Source: Phialophora verrucosa (lineage: Eukaryota > Ascomycota > Eurotiomycetes > Chaetothyriales > Herpotrichiellaceae). Taken from it: a stretch of 64,000 bases of DNA. This document shows positions 43,873 through 54,171 of this stretch, in pieces; position 1 is the first letter of the stretch; every line of letters begins with the position of its first letter. The notes below the pieces were generated by a model. The model was not told the origin of the DNA and searched no databases. It saw only the letters and a list, made by a program, of their open reading frames with translations. The DNA lies in assembly GCA_002099365.1 (NCBI GenBank), contig MSED01000001.1, forward strand, positions 2,790,001 to 2,854,000, read 5' to 3'. The translations under genes and the position numbers were made by a program.

Positions 43873-44649
43873 GCTATCTGAATTGGCATGGGTTTGCCGT
43901 CCACTTGGGGCCTCCAAGGCTGTGAGGGCGTGACTCTGCTCTGATCCCCCTAAGTGGATTGTGATTCACTTGGCTCGTGTAATTGATATCCTACCGGAAG
44001 ACACAGTATCTTGGAAAATGAGTGGATTTTAAGTAACAGCGGAATGAGATGATCACTCGCATTGCAACATCTGTGGCACTGGCTCTGGGGTATTTACGTT
44101 GTTATTCTATCTGGGACTCCCAGAAGTTCCCCCATCCTTGAATGCTCTATTTCGAGTAAATAACGAATATCGATGACGGGATCACAAGTTCTGCCAGCCA
44201 GGTCCGGTGATGAGAGACCTCTGTTAATTGACCGTGGCCAGGGACCGAGACGACTCACTGGCAACTCTGGTCAGACGGCGTCCTTCAACCGCTGTAGGTC
44301 GAATACCTGTATTGTAAGCTCTTGATGGCTGTCTTCTTATGGGTTATACTACCTAGAGGTCAATGATAGGGCGACTGGGGCCATCCAAAGCTGTTTTACC
44401 AAATCTATGACCTACAGCCATGGAAGTCAGGAATAGCCTGGATCCAGACTCTATTCTGCTCTATCGGAATAGCAATGCTGCCGACAGCAGCGCTGCTGAG
44501 GAGTGTCGAAAGCGGCCATGGCTAGTACAGTGAGGCATGAGTCATAACAAGGACAAGATATATTGCATTAGTGATCTACAAGGCTATCTGTATATTTACC
44601 ATCTGCTCAAGGTTCGAAACCGTCGCCAAAGCGCTGAAAACTTAACGAT
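43873..44649. other. intergenic, nothing recognised
   Basis: About 780 bp after the transporter. It contains a GGTTCGAAACC word at 44611-44621 that looks like a tRNA B box but without a foldable cloverleaf around it. Confidence 0.45.
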
Positions 44650-45110
44650 CACGAGGCAAGGATGTCGACGACACAGCTCTCTCCTTCGTGACGCAGGACG
44701 TCTTCATCTCGACGAGGTGCACGCGCAACCCGCTGGCCCTGGTCAAGGGCCCGCAGCATCTTGCGCTGTCCCAGCGCCAGAAGCAGCGCGTTGCCCGAGA
44801 ATTCAATCTCTCCGAGACGGTCTTCCTGCACGAACAGACCCAACAGGACCTCGTGGACGACAACCAGGCCGTGCGCATTGCCATCTTCACGGCCGAAGCC
44901 GAGGTGCGCTTCGCGGGACACCCACGGTCGGGACGGTAAACTATCTCCTGCGGTTCCTTGGAGAGGAGGCAGCAAGCAAGAATGCGAAAACCCTGCGCAC
45001 AAAGGCAGGCCGCATCTCCATCGCTTTGGATCCGGCCGGAGAAGGGTCCAGATCTCGCTCGCCCACCACTTACAGTACACTGCACACGCCTCACGCTATG
45101 CGGGAAGACC
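44650..45110 (+). pseudogene. PhzF-family isomerase/epimerase relic with frameshifts
   Basis: The first frame reads LSFVTQDVFISTRCTRNPLA, then LSQRQKQRVAREFNLSETVF and IAIFTAEAEVRFAGHP, the unmistakable N-terminal half of the PhzF fold. It then runs into a TAA at 44937. The family text continues in a second frame (TVGTVNYLLRFLGEE, TLRTKAGRISIALDPAGEG) and then in a third (VQISLAHH). At least two single-base-type frameshifts are therefore present. No in-frame ATG precedes the start, and the C-terminal half with the second PhzF lobe is absent. The gene is dead. Its location at the edge of the oxidative cluster suggests decay of a former cluster member. PhzF-like proteins are cofactor-independent isomerases often found in fungal metabolic clusters. 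Confidence 0.8.
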
Positions 45111-45821
45111 ATTAGGACATTATACAAAAGTATTATTCTTCAAACCCGCGTCATCTCAGTTCACGCTCACGATGACAACACCTGGAACAAAAAACCCATC
45201 TCGCAACCAGAACAAGGGCAAAATAAGGGGATCAGTGAAGAGCATAAGCCCCACTGCACTGTGACCAGACAGTTTACGGAAAAGTCATTCAAGCAATTCA
45301 ATCCTACCGTAGACTTGGGAAGTGGATTATTTGCCTCAAGGAGCGACGACCTATAGCGGAGACCTTGATAAAGAATACTCTTCTCCTCCCTAGACTTCTG
45401 GTCACTTGGTGTGGTTAGGCTGGGCGTGCCAGACTCAATAAGACTGATATCGGATCGTTTTCGGCGAAGTCAGGCTGTGGAGATCTTTTCCCGAGCAAAA
45501 GTAGTGGTTGACGGCTTCGGATATCTTATTCGATCGTACATAAACGACAGGGGTCGTCGGCGGCCATGCCATCGAGAGTTCCTTCGTCATCCATTGATCA
45601 GGGTCATCTGTCTTGCATTTGGCAAGGCTTTACATATTAACCAATTCGACAACGGGCCGCACCCGCTACCGCTCTGTTCGATTCAGTAGCCACGTCAACG
45701 TCTCTTCCACCCTGGTACAGTCTCAAACCCGGTCGCCCGTAACGGTCGCACCATACGCAACAACTATGACCAGCGGGAAATTATAGGAGTAGCTATACTA
45801 GAACACTCGAGGGATGCCGAG
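45111..45821. other. intergenic, nothing firmly recognised
   Basis: About 710 bp. A 92-codon open frame (45411-45689, +) begins with GTG and has no domain, so it is not called. Confidence 0.4.
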
Positions 45822-46210
45822 TTATCTCGTCAACTCCTCATAGATTTCAATTTCTTGGCGTAGGAGTGATGGTGCGCTCGAACGGTGCTCGAGTTTAATG
45901 GTCACCACATCACCCGTAGGCAGGATTGCGATAATAAAGCGGTCGAGGTCATCTTGGTGGATGCTTGCAGCGTCATTCGCGATCATTTCACGGAGCTGTC
46001 CCGCCTTGTCCAAATCGTCTCTCGCAAGTTGACGGAAGAGTGCCGCAAGAACAGAGGCCGTCCCTTTTGCCTGTTTGTTGTGTGAACTGATATCTGGCCA
46101 CGAAGAAAATGGATAGTCTTCTCGCGGTGACTTTGGTTTCGAAACAGACGAAAATGGTTGCAACCGGAAAGAGGAAACAGCTCTATCCAAAATTGGTGGG
46201 AGAAGAGTGC
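45822..46210 (-). pseudogene. orphan C-terminal fragment of an unknown protein
   Basis: An open frame of about 125 codons ends at TAA 45822 and reads as genuine protein: ASVLAALFRQLARDDLDKAG, QLREMIANDAASIHQDDLDR, FIIAILPTGDVVTIKLEH and SLLRQEIEIYEELTR. No ATG is found before the upstream in-frame stop near 46211, and no acceptor joining it to an upstream exon was clear. It could be a terminal exon with an unidentified partner or a 5'-deleted relic. No family was recognised. Confidence 0.35.
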
Positions 46211-46447
46211 GAATCAGTTATAATCGATGTTTCACCGTCTCCAAGACGGCTATTCTACCTGTATATACTTTCCAAACAAATTTGATCCTATACATTGACA
46301 AATTTGGTAACGCCGACCTAGGCGTATCTCTAGGGAGTGTTGAATGAATGGGTCGTCCATTGTAGGACGAGCACGAGAGCACTACTGTAAGCACAAGATT
46401 CTAGGGCAGGGCAGAGTGGAGCAGCGGTAGAGTAGAGTAGAGCTCGG

Positions 46448-46813
46448 TTAAACAGCGCTAGGTGGTGTGCTGTGTTCGCTCTCATCCTTGACTCTCTTTT
46501 GCGGTCGTTCTGGCGTGTACTGTAGCTTTCCAAAGGGCTGTTGTGATCTCATAGCAGGAAGGAGTCCATAGGTGACACGCCTGCCACCCCTGATAGGAGT
46601 GCTGGAGTATGTACTGTAGATGTTATTGACCTGCTGTTGACTCAGCGGGTCTCGTCCGGTCCGGTGTAGCCTGGTCTTTCCGCGCGTACGCAGTACATCT
46701 TGAGTTTGGAGGGATCGTGGTAGAATGTCACTGGTATGTTCGGCCCACGTGCTCAGATATCCTTGCTGATCATAGGCCATGTGGTGCAGGTCGAGTGGTA
46801 ATGTGGCGTCCAT
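46448..46813 (-). CDS. hypothetical protein, 121 aa
   Basis: Intact ATG-to-TAA frame. The composition is Gln, Ser, Thr and Arg-rich (SQQQVNNIYSTYSSTPIRGG; QYTPERPQKRVKDESEHSTP). There is no signal peptide, membrane segment or known domain. The KRVKDE element could be a nuclear localisation signal. No neighbour suggests a role. It may be a lineage-specific small gene or chance; transcription evidence would decide. Confidence 0.3.
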   Translation of the reverse strand: MDATLPLDLHHMAYDQQGYLSTWAEHTSDILPRSLQTQDVLRTRGKTRLHRTGRDPLSQQQVNNIYSTYSSTPIRGGRRVTYGLLPAMRSQQPFGKLQYTPERPQKRVKDESEHSTPPSAV

Positions 46814-47106
46814 TGAAACGCCAGCAGGGCTCTGCTGTCTGGTCTCTGTCCCGAGGATGGTCCTTCCTTCCCCGGACGATAACCCCAGGTCCCGGCTCTC
46901 GGCTCTCAGTCCTCGACGTAGGCCCTACTGTTCGTAATCTCACACATATCGCCGGATTGTGACTTGTCGTGCACTGGGCCTTGCACGTATTACACCTCAT
47001 CCATGAGTACGTTGAATGTGTGGTCTCGAAGAAGAAGCCGTCATCCCGAGCGACATTGAATCTGGATATTTTTGCTCCCTCTCTCGCCTGTGATAGCTGC
47101 CCGGTA

Positions 47107-47340
47107 TCAAACACCCCCTCCACTTCGTCCCACAGCGACGCTTAGATCGCGGTCCTTCCTCATCGCAATGTACCGCTGCTTTTCCTTCTCGGCTTGGATC
47201 CAGTTCCGGCGTCCCTCTTCTTCAAGGAGTCTCGTCCGTTCACGGGATTTGGACTCCAGCCGCCGCAGCCAGAGGTACGATGTCAAGGGGATGAAGAATA
47301 TAGCGGTGAGGAGGAAGGTGCGCGAACGACTGTGGGCCAT
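47107..47340 (-). CDS. small single-pass membrane protein, 77 aa
   Basis: From the ATG at 47340 the product begins MAHSRSR, has a hydrophobic helix at about residues 8-25 (TFLLTAIFFIPLTSYLWLRR), and then a long charged helix (LESKSRERTRLLEEEGRRNW, IQAEKEKQRYIAMRKDRDLS). This N-anchor plus basic amphipathic helix is the layout of small inner-mitochondrial or ER membrane accessory proteins conserved in Pezizomycotina. An exact name cannot be given. An upstream non-ATG in-frame extension exists but ATG is the natural start. Confidence 0.6.
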   Translation of the reverse strand: MAHSRSRTFLLTAIFFIPLTSYLWLRRLESKSRERTRLLEEEGRRNWIQAEKEKQRYIAMRKDRDLSVAVGRSGGGV

Positions 47341-48234
47341 CAAGTCAGAGACCAAGATCTAGAGGGGGCTAGGATGTCTGGAAAGAACTTGCAGTGCACA
47401 GTGCTCAAAAGGGTATACGTACGTCAAGTAAGGACCAGGTCGATAGCCCGGGATAGAGCTCTGGGCATGAGGGTTGGGATGTGGGTCGGGCATTGGGAGA
47501 AGATGCCTTTGATCTGTTTGCAGAGATGCAAGTTCCCTTGCTCTGTGGCGCAGGACTTGTGTCGGGCTTCGCAGATTAGGTGGCGTTCTGGACCACAGCT
47601 GGGGAGGCCGCCTTCTTGCAAGTTCGGCAGGCAACGTCCTGTGTGGGTATCAAGGGGTGGATGGATAGATGAGCTCGATCTCAAACGCGGGAGTGCTGAG
47701 GTTAGGCTGACGCTGTTTCAAAGAGCAGACCGTTGTCACAGTCACTGAATAGGCAAACATAGGTAGCAGAGACAATCAATGGACAGACAGATTACACCAT
47801 GTTCCTGCTCGGAGCTCGTCACTCATGGCTCATCATCTTTTTGAGGAGAGCATTGTTAACTTTCCTTGGGGGCGGACGATACGAGGATCGGCCAGATTGA
47901 TTGGCGAGGAGGGGCGGTGGAGAGTTTGGAGAAAGAGACTGAAAGAGTCAAGCCAGCCGATTGAGAAGCGTTTCGCGAGCCGTTTCTGCGGGGCGAGGGG
48001 GAACAATCGTCGTCAAGTCTATACCCGACATTCACAGCATTTGATTTACTCGCTGTCGTCTCTCATGTACCTTGCCCTGTTGTTGCAATAACACAGGTCC
48101 CACAATCATTGTGAAGCGGCTTGAGCCAGATGCCTCCAGCATGCTGCATATGCCTTCAAATCAAAATGCGCGTGCCGCAGCATGAACACGGTCTCATCGC
48201 TAAAATGCAATAACCCAAATCGATCACCATACGC
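47341..48234. other. intergenic, nothing recognised
   Basis: About 890 bp. Frames on both strands (for example 47194-47748, +, and 47359-47634, -) lack protein-like features and are treated as chance. Confidence 0.4.
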
Positions 48235-49458
48235 TCAGTTTTCACCCTTCAGTCCACTACTCTCCCCATTAGTTCCGCTCGGACCTTCTCCATTGTCGTC
48301 CTTGCTGCCGTCGGCATCATCGCCGCCTTCTTGACTCTCGGCCTCATTGCTGTCGGTGTCGTCATTGCGATCTGATACCGGTTCGCCATTTGTCTTGGCT
48401 AACCGCTCTTCCTCCTTCAGCTGTCGTAACCTCTCAGTCTCTTTACGCATGGCTTCGAGGTTCCATGCTCCCTGATCTTCACCGTCGTCATCATCGTCTT
48501 CGCCCTCGCTATCTTCGTCTTCGGAATCCTTCCAATTGCCACTCTCGAACATCGCTCGCCCTGTTGCTTCCCTGGCTTTCAATGCTTCGGCTTCGGCGGC
48601 CTTCTTGTCAAGGCGTTCCTTCTTCCACTTGGCAAATGTTTCCGGAGTGACGGGTGTCAGGGTGCCAGTCAATTTGTGTCGTTCGGACTCCAGGAAGTCT
48701 TCTAGTGTTAATGTCTTCAGCGGGGACTTGTCCAACAGGGCCTTTTCTGCCCTCCTCTGTTCTTTCGTCTTGAGTACGAATCTGAACAGTCATGTTAGCA
48801 AAGACTTCTAGAAGAGCAGTAGATGTAAATCATCATACCCGGGCGGTAGACTGTGTCGGTACATGCACTTGTCACCTCCATTCGGACATGTCCAGAACCA
48901 GCCGTATTTCCCATCCTCGACTGCTGAAATGAAGTATTTGCAGACCTTGTCCGTGGTCGTTCGAGGATTGCCGTGTTTGCTCATTACAACTTTTCGTAGT
49001 TTTTCTTCATCCCAGTCGTCCATATTGTCCTTCTCCTTCTCTTCTTTCTCTTGTTCCCGCGTGTCTTGGTACAGATCCCTCTTTGCCACCTTCTTGCCGA
49101 CTTCGAGGTCATGGCTGAACTTGCATTTCTTGCCCTTTTCGCAGTGGCCTTGCTTGAAGAACTGACAGAGCACAGTTTTCGGATCGACTCCGAACGGCAC
49201 TTTCTGAACCTGAATCGGTTTGAAGAGTTCTGCGGCTTCGGCCTTTGCCTTCTCGGCGGCTTCCTTTTCTTTCAGCCTTTGCTCCTTCTCTGCCTCTTTA
49301 CGTTTCTCTTCGGGCGACTTGTTGGACTTGGCCTGTGCTTGGAGCTGGGCGATTTGTTTCTTCGCGCTGCCGCCCTTTTTGTTTTTCATGCCAAAGGTCT
49401 TGTCATCGACCGTGGCTTTGGCCTTTTTGGGCTCTTGTTGTTTGCCCTTTGGCGCCAT
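48235..49458 (-). CDS. TMA46: CCCH zinc-finger protein TMA46 / ZC3H15 (DFRP1)
   Basis: Exons 49458-48839 and 48781-48235 give 388 aa (57-nt intron, phase 2). A Lys/Glu-rich N-terminus ([20 protein letters not shown]) and coiled region precede two CCCH fingers. Finger 1 uses Cys98, Cys106, Cys112 and His116 ([19 protein letters not shown]). Finger 2 has Cys173, Cys191, Cys198 and His202 and ends [10 protein letters not shown]. After it comes the DFRP region ([24 protein letters not shown]) and an acidic tail rich in Asp, Glu and Ser. The family stabilises the ribosome-associated GTPase Rbg1/DRG1 and associates with translating ribosomes in the cytosol. It shares a 522-bp divergent promoter with the next gene. 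Confidence 0.94.
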
Positions 49459-49980
49459 GTTGGCTGTAATAGAAACACGAATGCTAGAGGTCCTTTGTGT
49501 TGGCTAGGACTTTAGTGACGGACGTTGCTGGTGAGAGGCTGAAGTGGCGCCCACTCTGCAGCTCCGAAGCCTGAAGACGAGACGATACCGTTGGAAGTTC
49601 GATCGACTTTAACCTGTCAGCGGCGTACGAGAGGCGGAAAAGGTAGCAGGGGAGAATGGTTCGAGAGGTGCCTGGAGGAGTCTCCAAGACAAGAGGCAAC
49701 AGCTGGTGTTGAGGCGATGGTGAGTGAACGGAGGGCGAAAGTGGGCTGCGGATCTTTTCTCGGTGACTCTGTGTTTTGTGGGGAAGTCACTGACATCAGT
49801 CAACAACCTGCCCAAACCGCATGACCTGGAGAAGCTCTATTTACGTCTCCCTAACATCCTCGAACCTCTCTAGCCGTTCTACGCCAGTCTTGGTGAACTA
49901 ATGGTGCTCGACTGGAGTTCATATTACCTGGAATCATAGACTGGGACTCTACAGAGAACGTGCACCACCGAGCCCTCGCC
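49459..49980. promoter_or_regulatory. divergent promoter between TMA46 homologue and membrane protein gene
   Basis: 522 bp separating two start codons. No TATA box or known factor site stands out. Confidence 0.35.
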
Positions 49981-51462
49981 ATGGCAAATGACCCGCGCCA
50001 TCCTCCCTCGAACTATCCCCCTTCGATGGGGCCTGGAGCCCGACCAGCAAACCCATCCGGCGACGGTCAAGACACAAGAACAAAATTGATGCAAATCATG
50101 CAGGCCAGGTCCAAGTATCAAGTCTCGGTCGAACCAGAAACCCTGTCACTGAGCTATGAATTGAACGATACGCCTCGCCTCTACCGACTCTCCTTTGATG
50201 CCATGCCGTTGCAGGGCTTTTCGAGGTGGTGGCTGTACGGGGGTCCTCAGCGGGCACGTCGAGCGGGCATTTTAGCCATCGACATCATACGCGGCTCTGA
50301 AAATGTAGCCAAGAGACCTGTCACACAACCCGAAGCCGAAGCACTTACATATTGGTCCTCGAAAAGACTGTTATACAGCTCATATGTCACGGCAGCTAGC
50401 GTCTTGTTGGGTACCTTCCTTGCTCGCAGGGGTCACGCCAGGATGAAGTTCCCCATCATTCCATCAAAGCCGTTGGAACAATACAACCATTTCCCACTGA
50501 AGCAAATACCTATCTTGACCGGGCAAACGGCACAGGGAGCATGGCAGTTTACGAGGTACGGCATTTGGATACAGCTTACGTTTCTGATTGCATCACCGAC
50601 CGTTGGAACCGCAGCTTCGCTCTATGTTGCAAACGCGATGGCAAGGGATTCGCGGACGCAAGAACTCATTCACGCCTTGGACCCAAAGAAGGCATGGGAA
50701 GACCGTGGTCGAAGCGACTCCAATAGATATATGTCGCCTGAACAACGACGTCAAATACCATCTGGATTCGAAACGCAAAACGAAGGTCAAATTTCCGAGG
50801 CTGACCCCCTGCTCAACTTCAGGGAACTGGAACGGCGTGGTGGTGCTGATCAAGCCATCGAGCAAGGTGCAGCAAATGGCAAAGATACATTGAGTGACTC
50901 AGCCGTGAAAAGTCTTGAAGACAGACAGCAATATGAGAATTACCCTTCATCATCGCAGCAAACACCACAAAGACAAGTCCAATCCACCACCCCATCCGCC
51001 TCCGCAGACTCCGACCCTTTCTTCTACGACGATGCATCACCTACTGCCGGTAACGATCCAGACAGCGCATCACCTGTAGCGTACCCTCAGACTTCAGGTG
51101 GGAGTGTATGGGACCGTATCCGACGAGGCGGCAACGCCTCCGCCCCATCGAGACCGCCGCCCTCCGACCCCCGCGCTGGACCCGGCGATGGACGGTCCTC
51201 CCGCATCGCCCAGCAAGAAACAGAATCCAGTGAACGCGACGCATATAGTAGCGAAAGTAGATTGACATCAGTAGGATCGTTACGGGACGGCCGCGATCGC
51301 GAACAAGCTCAACGAGAATTCGACGAGATGCTGGAAAGAGAAAGACAACTGAGTGGGAGTGATGAATACGGCCAGGAGATGAGGGCCGTTGAACAAGGTG
51401 AGGAGAGCCGCAACGCCGTCGCACCTGGAGGTTCGGCATGGGAGAGGAGGCGCCGGGAATGA
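49981..51462 (+). CDS. conserved fungal membrane protein of unknown function, 493 aa
   Basis: Single exon from the ATG at 49981. After a disordered Pro/Asn N-terminus, residues about 35-100 form a globular part (QVSVEPETLSLSYELNDTPR; FSRWWLYGGPQRARRAG). Two hydrophobic segments follow: LLYSSYVTAASVLLGTFLA and YGIWIQLTFLIASPTVGTAA. A long C-terminal half is disordered and rich in Ser, Gln, Asp and Arg, with QAQREFDEMLERERQ coiled and a terminal GGSAWERRRRE. The internal GGSVWDRIRRGG and terminal GGSAWERRRRE are short repeats of one another. The layout suggests a double-pass organellar membrane protein. No enzymatic motif is visible. Confidence 0.85.
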   Translation: MANDPRHPPSNYPPSMGPGARPANPSGDGQDTRTKLMQIMQARSKYQVSVEPETLSLSYELNDTPRLYRLSFDAMPLQGFSRWWLYGGPQRARRAGILAIDIIRGSENVAKRPVTQPEAEALTYWSSKRLLYSSYVTAASVLLGTFLARRGHARMKFPIIPSKPLEQYNHFPLKQIPILTGQTAQGAWQFTRYGIWIQLTFLIASPTVGTAASLYVANAMARDSRTQELIHALDPKKAWEDRGRSDSNRYMSPEQRRQIPSGFETQNEGQISEADPLLNFRELERRGGADQAIEQGAANGKDTLSDSAVKSLEDRQQYENYPSSSQQTPQRQVQSTTPSASADSDPFFYDDASPTAGNDPDSASPVAYPQTSGGSVWDRIRRGGNASAPSRPPPSDPRAGPGDGRSSRIAQQETESSERDAYSSESRLTSVGSLRDGRDREQAQREFDEMLERERQLSGSDEYGQEMRAVEQGEESRNAVAPGGSAWERRRRE

Positions 51463-52869
51463 TCCGCCGCCATGTCAAGTCGACGGGGTGACACTGCCCA
51501 AAGCAGGAGAGACCGATCGAGGAAGACGAATGTACTCGAAGCAGTGGGTTGAATTCCACGCAGTATGGTTTCCTTGTGAGCGAGACGTCTTTCCGTTGAT
51601 GTGTCTGCGTGGAAATGTACTCTAAACTGACCATATTACTACTCCCGACAAAGAACGGGTCCGGAATGCATGACAAAAGTAGATTGACTGTATTATAAAC
51701 TCAATTCGAACTAATTCTATATGTGTAATGTAATGAGGCTCGGTTTCTGAACCTGGATCTGGATCTATCTGTCTACCTCTACCTACGTATGATACAAAGA
51801 GCTGTACACTACCCTTGTTGTGCTGGTCTTCCCACCCAGACTTCTGAGGTGGCCCCGGTACGAGCAATGACTACAAAATACGTCTTATGTACTATGTAGG
51901 AAGCTTTCTCTGTCGGCGTTGGGTGGTTGCATATTTGTACGGAGTACTCGGTAGTCGTCTTACATAGATTGCGTGATAGTACATGGTGCTGGGGCCGTTA
52001 TGTAAGCACAGGCACCACTGCACCAGCACACCAGTCGGTGACCAGGCACCTATCAGGCACCAACCAGGAGTTCAATGGATATCAATGGGTGGTCAAACAC
52101 CAAGGACGTCCTATGACTCAGCAAGCGTGGATAGCCTCGGAGGACGAGGTGGCTGGTCCTGCGCCGCGGGTGAGGTCTAGGATGTTGGCCGCCTGCAAGG
52201 AAGAGCGCGGTTGGTGTACTTGTACATACACACAGAACCAAAAGGAGTTGGAATACTATACTCGCGAGTCACGTACGGACAGGGTGCCATATGGTACAGT
52301 GAAGAGTAGCTGGAGAAGCGCCTCCAGAGGCCTGAAAACGGATGAATGGATGGATGAACGAACGTATGAATCAATGCCTCTGTCTCACATTAGATGCTGG
52401 CCAGGGAAGGAGGTCAATGTGTGTATTTCCGACTACCTAGCAATGGACTGGTGGATGTGCTCCTCTCCAAAATCTCGATACCAGATGACCCTGTCTGGGA
52501 CTCCCTGTCACAATCAATCCAGCCTGGAGAAGGAAATCAAGATAGCGCGGTGCGATTGATTGGAAAGACCATACTCTTCCATTTCCCCCCAGTCACAATC
52601 CATACTCCGTGCTTTTAACGGCAAAGGGGAGAGTTCTAGAGGTAAAGGGTAGCAAGCGCAGGGAACAGTGGGGTGGTTGGGGGGTGTTGGTGTTGCTGGC
52701 ATGGGTTCGTAGAGAGGAAAAGTGCCCAACTGGTACTCGGATTCTTTGTAGTCGTTCTTTGAGTGCCTTTTTGACGTGGCGGGCAACAAGCGCAGCCTTC
52801 GCAGGTGGGTATCGTCTTGAGTTGCTTGCTTCAGGGAGCCCGCATGGAGGTGTCGCCTGACTGACGCCT
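51463..52869. other. 1.4-kb intergenic region
   Basis: It holds the 3' flank of two convergent genes. Frames present (for example 51927-52559, +) have no protein-like character. Scattered tacgtac/gtact words occur at about 51785 and 51940 as elsewhere in non-coding DNA of this window. Nothing else is seen. Confidence 0.4.
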
Positions 52870-53646
52870 CTACGCCGCCTCCTTGCCCTTACCCTTGCCT
52901 TTGTCACCTTCAGCCTCGTCTTCTTCAAGGTCGGGCATCTCATCGTCGTCATCGTCCCCTTCCTCATCGTCGTCTGCACCCTCAGCGTCAGCGGGATTGT
53001 CTCCGCCAAGCCCGGCACCGCCACCAAGCTTGGAGAAATCAATGCCACCGAAACCGCCGTCTTCACCGAGCCCGCCGCCGAATTGGTTCATGTAGTCATC
53101 CTCTGGAGCCTCGTTCTGTTCGTCCTCATCGACCCACTGACATCGAGGTTAGCATCGCCTGGAATGACTAACTGGGTCGTCGGGAACGTACCTTGTCGAA
53201 GTCCGTGCGCAAGTAGTGAACTTTGGCGGTGTCCTTGAGCAGGCGCGGCCAGTACTCTTCCTTCAACTCCTTCTTTCTTAGAATCAGTTGGATGTTGGCT
53301 GGGGTGTGATGTGTCTTTGAATTCTCCACGTCGATCTCAGAGAAGAATTCCATCTCGAGGTGGTACGTGGTCTTCTTGGTCTCTGATTTGCCGGTGAAGG
53401 TGAGCCCATTAGGCTTCAGGTCAAGTTTGAGAGACTTGGGAGGGACGTCAGGCACACTGATCGTCAGGTAGACGTAGTTCTTCTCAGCCTCGGTAGCGGA
53501 TGAGCGCTGAGCCCACAGGACTGCATCGCCAATGTCAGTTTTTCGCTCAGACACGCAAAGGGCGCGGATAAGGGTATGGGCACTGTTTCATGGGTGGGAG
53601 GTGAGCGACGGGCGAGTTTACCTTCCGGGGTAACTTGAGTAGTCAT
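52870..53646 (-). CDS. SBA1: Hsp90 co-chaperone p23 / SBA1, 206 aa
   Basis: Exons 53646-53622, 53520-53192 and 53136-52870; introns of 101 and 55 nt. The start MTTQVTPEVLWAQRSS is the family signature, with the first intron inside it. The CS domain spans residues about 5-115 (KNYVYLTISVPDVPPKSLKL, NGLTFTGKS, HLEMEFFSEID, PANIQLILRKKELKEEYWPR LL). WVDEDEQNE begins the tail, followed by a Gly-rich stretch (FGGGLGEDGGFGGIDFSKL) and an acidic end rich in Asp and Glu with a final GKGKGKEAA. p23 binds the ATP-bound Hsp90 dimer and slows client release in cytosol and nucleus. Confidence 0.95.
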
Positions 53647-54171
53647 CTTGGGGATTGAGATTAGAGAGGCTTCTGATCTCAGAAGATACAGAGATGGGGA
53701 GTGATGGAGGTAGGGAGAGTTGGTGAGTTATCAAGTACGACTGATGCAAAGAAACAACGGAAGAATCGTCTGCTTTCTTTAATGCGCTTGACTGCGGAAG
53801 AATCGTTGTGTGCGTGGGTTATAGGTTCTAAAGACTGAATGGAAAAGGACGATGCCAGCAACGAATAGAATGACATCGAACTGGGCCAGAAGCTATCCCA
53901 CCTTGCACGAACAGTAGCCGCCCCAATCCCCCACTCCTTTACTAGGCACCCCTCGGAACAGCCCTACCAACTTACTTCGGCCAACTTGCTCCAGACGACA
54001 AACGCATGCGCCCTCGACTGTCGTCTACGAAAACTGTATACTCTCACAGCGAATGAGCCTTCTGACGGCGGTACTACGTTCAAGTCCGCCATGGGTCAGT
54101 AGTTAGCCGCAACCTGGCTGCGACGAAACACCAGCCCAAGGACCAGTATCCATCAAGACAACCTCGCCAGT
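53647..54171. promoter_or_regulatory. divergent promoter between SBA1 and VPS24
   Basis: 525 bp between two housekeeping starts on opposite strands. There is a CC-rich element near 53920-53960 but no clear known site. Confidence 0.35.

Noticed and set aside
44600..44640. tRNA B-box-like word GGTTCGAAACC
   Set aside because: No matching A box at the right distance and no acceptor stem or cloverleaf can be drawn around it.
45411..45689. 92-codon frame (+)
   Set aside because: GTG start, no domain and no neighbour supporting a gene.
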